Assembly: GCA_035548675.1 (NCBI GenBank)
Contig: DASZSJ010000045.1
Location: 1-19,230 of the forward strand
Source of the DNA: VRUE01 sp035548675
GTDB lineage: Bacteria; Actinomycetota; Thermoleophilia; Solirubrobacterales; 70-9
Direction: 5' to 3'
Length of the DNA stretch: 19,230 bases
Shown: piece after piece, positions 7,194-14,059 of the stretch
How positions within the stretch are numbered: the first letter of the stretch is position 1
Layout of the letters: every line of letters begins with the position of its first letter
The notes under the pieces: model-generated
Told to the model about the DNA's origin: nothing
Seen by the model: only the letters and a program-made list of their open reading frames with translations
Databases searched by the model: none
Program-made: the position numbers and the translations under genes

Positions 7194-7296
7194 CCTGAGG
7201 CGCTGGGGCCGGCGCATGCCGGCGTCCTCGGTCGCTTACGTGCAAAGCACGCTGCGCTCCCTGCGTCCATGGCCTGCTTGGCCCCAGCGCCTCAGG
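7194..7296. repeat. Large structured inverted repeat, family D, between convergent genes
   Basis: cctgaggcgctggggcc (7194-7210) is the perfect reverse complement of 7280-7296. Inside lie two further hairpins: gccggc (7208-7213) with 7218-7223, and cgtgc (7239-7243) with gcacg (7247-7251). It begins two bases after the glpX stop, and its right arm covers the stop codon of the convergent BrkB gene. A bidirectional terminator is plausible, but there is no T tract. Confidence 0.75.
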
Positions 7297-8179
7297 CGTC
7301 GCCGCACTCGGTGCAGGGCTTCTTCGTGCCGTTGTACGGCAGTTCCCCCGTGTCGTGCAGCTCGTAGCGCAGCGAGTTGATCACGGCGCCGGCGAGGATC
7401 GCGAGGCTGAGCACGTAGAACCAGAGCAGGGCGATGAGGATGAAGCCCAGCGTCGAGCCGAAGCGCGAGAGGCTGGAGACGTTGGAGAGGTAGACGGGGA
7501 AGAGCCAGTTGGCGATGCTGGCGCCGGCGGTGACGAAGGCCGCCCCGGGCCAGACCGCGCGCCAGGGCATGTGCCCCTTCGGCACCGCCCAGAAGATCAC
7601 GCAGCAGACGAGGAAGGTGATCAGGATCGCGGCGCCGAGCAGCAGCACGGTGTCGATCGCCTTGATGTCGGAGAGGCCGAAGGGGAGGCGGTCGGTGCTG
7701 GCGATCAGCGTGCTCTCCATCGTCGGCAGGAAGATGCTGGCGGCGATGAAGAGCAGGACGACGGCAAGCATCGCGAAGGAGAAGCGCTTCTGCTCGACCC
7801 AGCCGCGGCACTCGACGTGGTAGATGCGGCAGAAGGCGGTGTCCATCGCCCCCCAGAAGGAGGCGCCGATCCAGAGCGAGCCGAGGAAGGCGGCGATCCC
7901 GATCGTGGTCGAGTTCTGCTGGATCCGCGTCAGCACGTCGGTCAGCGTCGCCTGCTCGACGTTGGGGAAGAGCCGCTTGAGGTCGTCGAGCACGCTCGCC
8001 TCGACGCCGCCGATCTTCAGCACCTGGCCGCCGATGAAGAGGACCAGCAGGGCGAAGGGGAAGACCGCCAGCATCAGGTTGTAGGCGACCATCGCCGAGA
8101 GACCGGTGACGTTCTCGCGGTAGGCGCGATTCCAGAAGGCACGCAGCCAGGGGCGGGTTTTGCGCATGGATTTTGGCAT
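7292..8179 (-). CDS. YihY/BrkB-family inner-membrane protein
   Basis: The 295-residue polytopic protein matches the YihY/BrkB family (once mis-annotated as ribonuclease BN). The N-terminal signature WNRAYRENVTGLSAMVAYNLMLAVFP (from residue 16) runs into the first membrane helix. Further helices lie near 93-113, 134-152, 175-199, 210-231 and 243-269, six in all. The family has a conserved fold and may act as a transporter or envelope factor, but its substrate is unresolved. The C-terminal tail ends KKPCTECGDA, a short CxxC (Cys289, Cys292) that could bind metal or a thiol. The ATG at 8179 lies inside the predicted -35 box of the divergent sigma-factor promoter, so expression of the two genes may interfere. 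Confidence 0.88.
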   Translation of the reverse strand: MPKSMRKTRPWLRAFWNRAYRENVTGLSAMVAYNLMLAVFPFALLVLFIGGQVLKIGGVEASVLDDLKRLFPNVEQATLTDVLTRIQQNSTTIGIAAFLGSLWIGASFWGAMDTAFCRIYHVECRGWVEQKRFSFAMLAVVLLFIAASIFLPTMESTLIASTDRLPFGLSDIKAIDTVLLLGAAILITFLVCCVIFWAVPKGHMPWRAVWPGAAFVTAGASIANWLFPVYLSNVSSLSRFGSTLGFILIALLWFYVLSLAILAGAVINSLRYELHDTGELPYNGTKKPCTECGDA

Positions 8180-8207
8180 TGACTTCAGAAACTGAAGCGA
8201 CTAACAT
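8179..8207 (+). promoter_or_regulatory. Sigma-70-type promoter of the sigma factor gene, with dyad in the spacer
   Basis: TTGACT (8179-8184) and TAACAT (8202-8207) are separated by exactly 17 nt, close to the SigA consensus. The predicted start of transcription is near 8214, leaving a leader of about 170 nt. The spacer holds the dyad cttcag-aaa-ctgaag (8183-8197), a possible repressor site overlapping the promoter. Confidence 0.65.
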
Positions 8208-8213
8208 GCGAAC

Positions 8214-8383
8214 AGACGTTTGAGCGGATCCAGCCGCCCGTCCCAGGCCCTTAAGGGCCAGCGCAGAATATTCAGCTTCTCGGACCGGATTGCCGGTCTA
8301 TTTTTTCGCGACTTCCCGCGTATCGCGGCGTTCTAGTCGCAGGACCTATTCCATCTAGCCAAAGAAACGAGTAGAGAGACAGG
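8214..8383 (+). promoter_or_regulatory. Structured 5' leader of the sigma factor gene
   Basis: The predicted leader contains three inverted repeats in order: the palindrome ggcccttaagggcc (8246-8259); the terminator hairpin at 8283-8306; and a composite hairpin with outer arms gcgact (8308-8313)/agtcgc (8335-8340) and inner arms ccgcg (8316-8320)/cgcgg (8324-8328). A purine-rich ribosome site (gagagacagg) ends directly before the ATG at 8384. No known riboswitch class was recognised. Confidence 0.5.
8283..8306 (+). terminator. Intrinsic terminator/attenuator in the sigma factor leader
   Basis: gaccgg (8283-8288) pairs with ccggtc (8293-8298) around a 4-nt loop. After ta there are six T residues (8301-8306). 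On the + strand this has the form of a rho-independent terminator with a short stem. No + strand gene lies between it and the upstream promoter, so it fits an attenuator better than an end-of-gene signal. Confidence 0.6.
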
Positions 8384-9490
8384 ATGCTGGTAGCAGAGCT
8401 TCAGGAGTTGGAGGAGGTCAAAGGCCTCATTTCCCGCGGGCAGCAGCTTGGCGTGCTGACCTTCGGCGACGTCGCCTCCGCGGTCTCGGAGGTGGATCTG
8501 GACGAGTCGGACGTGGAGGACCTCTACGGCCACCTCGAGAAGTCGGGGATCGAGCTCGTCGAGGACATGGACCCGGCCCAGAAAGCGGCCGCGGAAGCGC
8601 TCCCGATCGACACCGGGAAAAAAGGACGGCGCCGCCAGAAAGCCGCGCTCGACCTGAAACCGGACATGACGACGGACAGCCTGCAGCTGTTCCTCAAGGA
8701 CATCGGCAAGGTGCGGCTGCTGACCGCCCAGGAGGAGGTCGAACTGGCCAAGCGGATCGAGCGCGGCGACCTCGACGCCAAGCAGAAAATGGTCGAGTCG
8801 AACCTGCGCCTGGTCGTCTCGATCGCCAAGAACTACCGCAACCAGGGCCTGCCCTTCCTCGACCTGATCCAGGAGGGCACGCTGGGCCTGGTCCGCGCGG
8901 CGGAGAAGTTCGACTACCGCAAGGGATTCAAGTTCTCGACCTACGCGACCTGGTGGATCCGCCAGGCGATCGCCCGCGCGCTCGCCGACAAGGCGCGCAC
9001 GATCCGCATCCCGGTGCACGTGGTCGAGAAGCTGAACAAGATTGGCCGTGCCGAGCGCAAGCTGGTCACCGAGCTGGGCCGCGAGCCCACCCCGGAGGAG
9101 ATCGCCGAGGTGACGGGGATCGATCCCGAGGAGGTCGACTCGATCAAGCGTTCCGCCCAGGCGCCGGTCTCCCTCGAGAAGCCGGTGGGCGACGAGGAGG
9201 AGTCGGAGTTCGGCCAGTTCATCGCCGACGAGAAGGCCGAGTCCCCCTTCGACCGGGCGGCGGACCTGCTGACCAAAGAGGCGCTGAAGGAGGCGCTGGA
9301 GAACCTCTCCTACCGCGAGCGCCGCGTGCTCGAGCTGCGCTACGGCCTCGGCGGCGAGCACCCGCGCACGCTCGACGAGGTGGGGCGGACCTTCAACGTC
9401 ACCCGCGAGCGCATCCGCCAGATCGAGAACCAGAGCCTGAAGAAGCTGCAGCAGCTGGGCGAAGCCCAGAAGCTGCGTGAGGTCACCTGA
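8384..9490 (+). CDS. rpoD: Primary RNA polymerase sigma factor RpoD/SigA
   Basis: A 368-residue sigma-70 group 1 factor. A region 1.1-like N-terminus (about 1-60) is followed by a basic linker (79-88), region 1.2 (DSLQLFLKDIGKVRLLTAQEEVELAKRIERGD, from 98), region 2 with NLRLVVSIAKNY (140-151), GLPFLDLIQEGTLGLVRAAEKFD and FSTYATWWIRQAI (184-196), region 3 (about 208-285), and region 4 with the HTH TLDEVGRTFNVTRERIRQIE (329-348) that reads -35 boxes. All core-binding and promoter-melting motifs are intact, which supports the housekeeping sigma factor. It is short for RpoD, as is usual in Actinobacteria that lack the large non-conserved region. The last 8 bp overlap the end of the convergent DUF559 gene. 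Confidence 0.95.
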   Translation: MLVAELQELEEVKGLISRGQQLGVLTFGDVASAVSEVDLDESDVEDLYGHLEKSGIELVEDMDPAQKAAAEALPIDTGKKGRRRQKAALDLKPDMTTDSLQLFLKDIGKVRLLTAQEEVELAKRIERGDLDAKQKMVESNLRLVVSIAKNYRNQGLPFLDLIQEGTLGLVRAAEKFDYRKGFKFSTYATWWIRQAIARALADKARTIRIPVHVVEKLNKIGRAERKLVTELGREPTPEEIAEVTGIDPEEVDSIKRSAQAPVSLEKPVGDEEESEFGQFIADEKAESPFDRAADLLTKEALKEALENLSYRERRVLELRYGLGGEHPRTLDEVGRTFNVTRERIRQIENQSLKKLQQLGEAQKLREVT

Positions 9491-10382
9491 GCGTCCCGTC
9501 CAGCAGGGCTCGCAACTGCTGGGCGACCTCGGCGGGTTCCCGCGCCAGGCGGCGGTGGGTGAAGCGGATCACCCGGTAGCCCGCCGCCTGCAGCGCGGCG
9601 TCGCGGGCGCGATCGCGCTCGAAGGCGGCGCGGTGGCGGTGGTACGCGAACCCGTCGAGCTCGACCACCAAGCGGCGGTCGACCCAGAGCGCGTCCACCT
9701 CGTGGCCGAGGAGGCGGACGTTTCGCGCCGGCGCCGGCAGCCCGTGCTCGCGGCAGAGGGCGCTGAAGCGGTCCTCGAGTGGTGAGCGAGTGAAGCCGTC
9801 GCGCTCCTCTCCGATCAGGTTGCGAACCGCGGCGAGCCCGTGTCGGCCCTCGCCGCGCCGGCAGACCTCCTCCAGCTCGCCGAGGCGCAGCAGGCCGAGC
9901 CGGTCGGCCTGCTCGAAGGCGCGCCTGAATAGAGGCGCGGGCGCGAGCTCGGCCGTGTCGAGCAGCGTCCGCGCCACCGACGTGACCGGGATCGCGTGTC
10001 GCCTGCGCCGTTCGGTCGGGTCGAGCACCGACCTGTGCAGGCGGATTCCCGGCCGTCCCGGCCGTCCCTGGGCCGAGGTGACGTCGACCGGCGGCGGCGC
10101 CGCGTCGATCAGCCCCCAGAGCGCCGCTGCGCTTCCATGGCTCAGCACCGCGTCCTCTCCATGCGCCAGCACCGCGGCCATCCAGACGCCGTGCTGACTC
10201 AGGCGTGCGTGCCCGACGGCGTAGACGCCCCTGTGCACGACGATGAGCTGTCCGCTTCTGATCCGCGCGTCGATCGCCCCCCGTCCCAGACCAAGGCCCA
10301 GGAGCTGGGCACGCGACACGACGCCGTGCTGCTGTCGGGCAAGCGCAGCGATCCTGCCATGGGGGTGTGTGAGCTTGTCCAT
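9483..10382 (-). CDS. AbiEi-like winged-helix / DUF559 (VSR-type nuclease fold) protein
   Basis: The 299-residue protein has two parts. The N-terminus (about 8-60), IAALARQQHGVVSRAQLLGLGLGRGAIDARIRSGQL then VHRGVYAVG, matches the winged-helix domain of AbiEi-type antitoxins. The C-terminus (about 200-295) is a DUF559 domain with the PD-(D/E)XK pattern Asp230, Glu241, Asp243 in EVDALWVDRRLVVELDG, and an HRHRAAFERDRARDAAL helix, as in very-short-patch-repair-like nucleases. Such proteins occur in many copies in Thermoleophilia-like genomes, and their role is unproven. No AbiEii-type toxin gene is adjacent, so a toxin-antitoxin role is not supported here. The ATG at 10382 sits in a short dyad, a possible autoregulatory site. 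Its 3' end overlaps rpoD. Confidence 0.85.
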   Translation of the reverse strand: MDKLTHPHGRIAALARQQHGVVSRAQLLGLGLGRGAIDARIRSGQLIVVHRGVYAVGHARLSQHGVWMAAVLAHGEDAVLSHGSAAALWGLIDAAPPPVDVTSAQGRPGRPGIRLHRSVLDPTERRRRHAIPVTSVARTLLDTAELAPAPLFRRAFEQADRLGLLRLGELEEVCRRGEGRHGLAAVRNLIGEERDGFTRSPLEDRFSALCREHGLPAPARNVRLLGHEVDALWVDRRLVVELDGFAYHRHRAAFERDRARDAALQAAGYRVIRFTHRRLAREPAEVAQQLRALLDGTLR

Positions 10383-10398
10383 CTATATGGATGTCAAG
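10372..10398. promoter_or_regulatory. Dyad over the start of the AbiEi-like gene
   Basis: gcttg and tccat on the left pair with atgga and caagc on the right around ctat, with unequal short bulges. The dyad covers the minus-strand start codon at 10382 and the gap before the pilus operon. An operator shared by the divergent genes is possible; the evidence is symmetry only. Confidence 0.35.
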
Positions 10399-10477
10399 CT
10401 CACGGACGTCGCTTCTCGCCCCCCGACGGGGTCGGTTCCGCTTAAAGAAACGCTCTGACCGGCCGATACAGGTCGGG

Positions 10478-11599
10478 ATGTTCGAGATCGACACAGCGCT
10501 GCGCACGCTGATCGAGCGTGGTGGGTCCGACCTGCACGTCAAGGTCAGCGCGCCGCCGATCGTGCGCCTGCACGGGGAGCTGGCGCACCTCGAGGGTTAC
10601 GGGCCGCTCTCGCCGGAGGACACGGAGAAGGCCTTCCACGACATCGCCGAGGTGCGCTCGCTGACCGAGTTCGAGCAGGCGGGGGAGGCCGACTTCTCCT
10701 ACTCGATCCCCGGCCTCTCGCGCTTCCGCGTCAACGTCTTCAAGCAGCGCGGCTCGACCTCGATCGTCTGCCGGGCGATCCCCTACGACATCCGCTCCGT
10801 CGAGGAGCTCGGGCTGCCGCCGGTGGTCACCAAGCTGGCCGAGGAGCAGCGCGGGATCATCCTCGTCACCGGCACCACCGGCTCGGGCAAGAGCACGACG
10901 CTGGCGGCGATGATCGACCACATCAACCGCACGCGCCCTCACCACATCATCACGCTCGAGGACCCGATCGAGTACCTGCACGAAGACAAGCGCTCGATCG
11001 TCAACCAGCGCGAAGTGGGCTCGGACACCGAAAGCTTCGGCCGCGCGATGCGCCGCGTCCTGCGCCAGGACCCCGATGTGATCCTGATCGGCGAGATGCG
11101 CGACGAGGAGACCGTGCGCACGGCGCTCTCCGCCGCCGAGACCGGCCACCTCGTGCTCTCCACGGTCCACACGCTGGACGCAACCGAGACGATCAACCGC
11201 ATCATCGATTTCTTCCCGCCGCACCTGCAGCACCAGGCGCGGGTGATGCTGGCGGCGACGCTGAAGGGCGCGATCGCCCAGCGCCTCGTGCCCGACCTCA
11301 GTGGCGAAGGCCGCGTCCCCGCCTCCGAGGTGATGGTCGTCACCGGCCGCGTCCAGGACCTGATCATGAACCCGGAGGAGACCGGCAGGATCACCGAGGT
11401 CATCGCCGAGGGCGAGTACTACGGCATGCGCACCTTCGACCAGTCGCTGCTCGGCTACGTGATGGAGGGCAAGGTGACCGAGGAGGTCGCCCTCGACTAC
11501 GCCTCCAGCCCGCACGACTTCAAGCTGATGCTCGCTGCGGGTGGCCAGCGCGCCAGCGGCATCGAGCAGCTCGGCCGCGAGGAGCCCGTCCCCTCATGA
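10478..11599 (+). CDS. pilT: Type IV pilus retraction ATPase PilT (first copy)
   Basis: A 373-residue hexameric ATPase that depolymerises type IV pili at the inner membrane. The N-terminal PAS-like domain shows GGSDLHVKVSAPPIVRLHGEL (15-35). The motor domain has Walker A GTTGSGKST (132-140), the Asp box region ITLEDPIEYLH (158-168), Walker B DPDVILIGEMRD (198-209) and the His box AAETGHLVLSTVHT (219-232). The near-canonical PilT signature IAQRLVP follows. ATG 10478 is chosen because the conserved N-terminus starts there, with agg a few bases upstream; longer in-frame starts would add non-conserved sequence. It begins the pilus operon, and its stop overlaps the next gene by ATGA. A second PilT is encoded at 14046. 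Confidence 0.94.
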   Translation: MFEIDTALRTLIERGGSDLHVKVSAPPIVRLHGELAHLEGYGPLSPEDTEKAFHDIAEVRSLTEFEQAGEADFSYSIPGLSRFRVNVFKQRGSTSIVCRAIPYDIRSVEELGLPPVVTKLAEEQRGIILVTGTTGSGKSTTLAAMIDHINRTRPHHIITLEDPIEYLHEDKRSIVNQREVGSDTESFGRAMRRVLRQDPDVILIGEMRDEETVRTALSAAETGHLVLSTVHTLDATETINRIIDFFPPHLQHQARVMLAATLKGAIAQRLVPDLSGEGRVPASEVMVVTGRVQDLIMNPEETGRITEVIAEGEYYGMRTFDQSLLGYVMEGKVTEEVALDYASSPHDFKLMLAAGGQRASGIEQLGREEPVPS

Positions 11600-12234
11600 G
11601 GGAGAAGCTGAACGAGAACCCCAAGGCCCAGGTCGCGCTCGTCGCGATCCTCGTCGTGGTTGCCGGCTTCCTCTTCATCAGCATGAAGGGCGGCGGCGAA
11701 GAAGAAGAATCGAGCGTCGGCGCGACCGAAGCGACGGTCGCTGTCGCCGGCACGAGCGCGACCGGCACCGCCACCGGGGCGACGCCTGGGGAAGCGGTCG
11801 AAGGGGCGGTGGAAAGCGCGATCGCCGCCGCCGGCGAAGCCGGGACGGCTGCGCCGCCGGCCTCGCTGGCGACCCCGCCGCCGCCGGCACCGGTGACGGC
11901 TGCCTATAACGCCGGCCGCACCGTCGTCCTCTTGATCGTCCACGACGGCGGCATCGACGACAAGCTGGTCAAGCGCTCCAGCGCCGCGCTCTCCTCCTTC
12001 CCCGACGTCGCCCTCTTCACGGTGCCGGCCCGGCAGATCGCGCGCTACGCCGCGATCACCGTCGGGCTCGAAGTCAACCGCGTCCCGGCGCTGGTGGTGA
12101 TGCGGCCGAAGCGGCTCAGCGACGGCACGCCGCAGGCCAGCGTCGACTACGGCTTCCAGACGCCACAGGGCGTCGCGCAGGCCGTGCGGGACGCCGCCTA
12201 CAACGGCCGCGAACTCACCTACCACCCGGACTGA
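11596..12234 (+). CDS. Membrane-anchored thioredoxin-fold-like protein of the pilus operon
   Basis: The 212-residue protein has a short cytoplasmic N-terminus, one membrane helix (about 12-30), a low-complexity Ala/Gly/Thr/Pro linker (31-100) and a C-terminal globular domain (about 100-202). The domain pattern is a strand VVLLIVHD (110-117), a helix, a strand DVALFTVPA (137-145), helix, then VNRVPALVVM (160-169) with a Val-Pro at the usual cis-Pro position, and a final helix. This resembles a thioredoxin fold without the CxxC; the protein has no cysteines at all. A scaffold or binding role outside the membrane is more likely than redox activity. It is translationally coupled to pilT (ATGA) and lies 10 bp before pilB, so it is probably a pilus-assembly component. 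No known Pil family was recognised. Confidence 0.8.
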   Translation: MREKLNENPKAQVALVAILVVVAGFLFISMKGGGEEEESSVGATEATVAVAGTSATGTATGATPGEAVEGAVESAIAAAGEAGTAAPPASLATPPPPAPVTAAYNAGRTVVLLIVHDGGIDDKLVKRSSAALSSFPDVALFTVPARQIARYAAITVGLEVNRVPALVVMRPKRLSDGTPQASVDYGFQTPQGVAQAVRDAAYNGRELTYHPD

Positions 12235-12244
12235 GCAGGACCGG

Positions 12245-14059
12245 ATGAGCGCCGAGAACCCGCCATATCCGATGCACCTGCGACCGGTCCCCGACTCGGG
12301 CGGCTCCGCCGCGCCGGTACTCGACGACTCCCACTCGGGCACGCTCGGACTGACGCCTCCCCGGCAGCGCGGGCACTCGCGCGGTTTCGTCACCGACGTC
12401 CTGGTCGAGCTCGGCTACGCGACCGTCGAGGCGGTGGCGAAAGCGGTCGAGTCCTCGCGGACCGCCGGGGTGCCGCCGGAGGCACTGCTGCTCACCGAGG
12501 GCACGATCAGTACCGATCAGCTCGCGCGCGCGATTGCCGAGCGCTACGGGCTCGACCACGTCGACCTCTCGCTCTACCAGGTGGACGTCGCCGCGGCAGC
12601 CCTCTTCCCGGTGACGATGGCCCGCCGCTACAAGGCGGTGCCGGTGGGCTACGTGGATTCGAAAACCTTGCTCGTTGCCGCGGTCGACCCGGCCAACGTG
12701 CTCGCCGCCGACGACATCCAGATCGCCACTGGCCTCGACTGCCGCATCGCGGTCGCCGCAGAGGACGACGTCGAGTCCCTGCTCGCGCGCCTCAGCACGC
12801 TGCAGAGCGCCGCCGCCGAGGCGATCGTCGAAGACCAGCACGGGCTGGAGGAGGAAGAAGAAGAGGAAGCGCTGGCCGAGGTCAGCGCGATGCAGGCCGG
12901 CGCCGAGGACGCGCCCGTGATCAAGCTCGTCTACAGCATCCTCGCCCAGGCGGTGGGGGAGGGGGCCTCCGACATCCACCTCGAGCCCGAAGAAGGCGAG
13001 CTGCGGGTCCGCTTCCGGATCGACGGCGTGCTGAAGGAGTCCGCGCACGTGCCGAAACGGATGATCAGCGCCGTCATCTCGCGCCTCAAGATCATGAGCG
13101 AGCTCGACATCGCCGAGAAGCGCGTGCCGCAGGACGGCCGGGTCAGCGTCGCGATCGAGGAGCGCCGCATCGACCTGCGCATCACCACCCTGCCGACCTC
13201 GCGCGGCGAGGGGGCGACGATCCGCATCCTCGACGAATCGAACGCGCAGCGCTCGCTCGACGAGCTCGGCATGGACGGCTCCGCCCGGGCCCGCTTCGAG
13301 GATGCCTTCCGCCAGGCCTACGGCGCCGTGCTGGTCACCGGCCCGACCGGCTCGGGCAAGAGCACGACGCTGTACGCGGCGCTGGGCGAGCTCAACTCGG
13401 TCGAGAAGAAGATCATCACCGTCGAGGACCCGGTCGAGTACCGGATCGACGGGGTCAACCAGATCAACGTCAACCGCAAGGCGGGGCTCGACTTCGCCCG
13501 CGGCCTGCGTTCGATCCTGCGCGCCGACCCCGACATCGTCATGGTCGGCGAGATCCGCGACGCCGAGACGGCGCGGATCGCGATCGAGGCGGCGCTGACC
13601 GGGCACATGATGCTCTCGACGCTGCACACCAACGACGCCCCGGGCGCGATCGCCCGCCTCACCGAGATGGGGATAGAGACCTTCCTCACCTCCTCCGCGG
13701 TCGACTGCGTCGTCGCCCAGCGCCTCGCCCGCAAGCTCTGCCCGCACTGCAAGCGGCGCTCGATCGTCCCGGTCGCAGCGCTGCACGAGGCGGGGATCCG
13801 GGTTGGCACCGAGGTTGAGGCCTATGAGCCGGTCGGCTGCCCTCGCTGCAATGGCAGCGGCTACCGCGGCCGGGTCGGCATCTACTCGGTGATGACCCTC
13901 AGCGAGCGGTTGAAGCAGATGACGATCGCCCGCGCGCCGGAAACCGAAATCGCCGCGGTGGCGCGCGAGGAGGGGATGCTGACCCTGCGTGAGGACGGCG
14001 TGGTCAAGATTCGATCCGGGGTGACGAGCCTCGAGGAGGTGCTCCGTGTCACAGCCTGA
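12245..14059 (+). CDS. pilB: Type IV pilus extension ATPase PilB
   Basis: A 604-residue GspE/PilB-family ATPase powering pilus assembly. An N-terminal MshEN/T2SSE-N region (about 46-180) is followed by an acidic linker (EEEEEEE at 202-208), the N2 domain with SDIHLEP (242-248), RFRIDG and AEKRVPQDGR, then Walker A GPTGSGKST (366-374), ITVEDPVEY (391-399), Walker B DPDIVMVGEIRD (428-439), the His box TGHMMLSTLHTND (452-464) and the zinc site Cys499/502 with Cys532/535. The RLG residues that bind c-di-GMP in MshE-type domains are replaced at both expected positions, so nucleotide binding there is doubtful. The 3' end overlaps the second pilT by 14 bp. Full length and all catalytic motifs are intact. 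Confidence 0.95.
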   Translation: MSAENPPYPMHLRPVPDSGGSAAPVLDDSHSGTLGLTPPRQRGHSRGFVTDVLVELGYATVEAVAKAVESSRTAGVPPEALLLTEGTISTDQLARAIAERYGLDHVDLSLYQVDVAAAALFPVTMARRYKAVPVGYVDSKTLLVAAVDPANVLAADDIQIATGLDCRIAVAAEDDVESLLARLSTLQSAAAEAIVEDQHGLEEEEEEEALAEVSAMQAGAEDAPVIKLVYSILAQAVGEGASDIHLEPEEGELRVRFRIDGVLKESAHVPKRMISAVISRLKIMSELDIAEKRVPQDGRVSVAIEERRIDLRITTLPTSRGEGATIRILDESNAQRSLDELGMDGSARARFEDAFRQAYGAVLVTGPTGSGKSTTLYAALGELNSVEKKIITVEDPVEYRIDGVNQINVNRKAGLDFARGLRSILRADPDIVMVGEIRDAETARIAIEAALTGHMMLSTLHTNDAPGAIARLTEMGIETFLTSSAVDCVVAQRLARKLCPHCKRRSIVPVAALHEAGIRVGTEVEAYEPVGCPRCNGSGYRGRVGIYSVMTLSERLKQMTIARAPETEIAAVAREEGMLTLREDGVVKIRSGVTSLEEVLRVTA

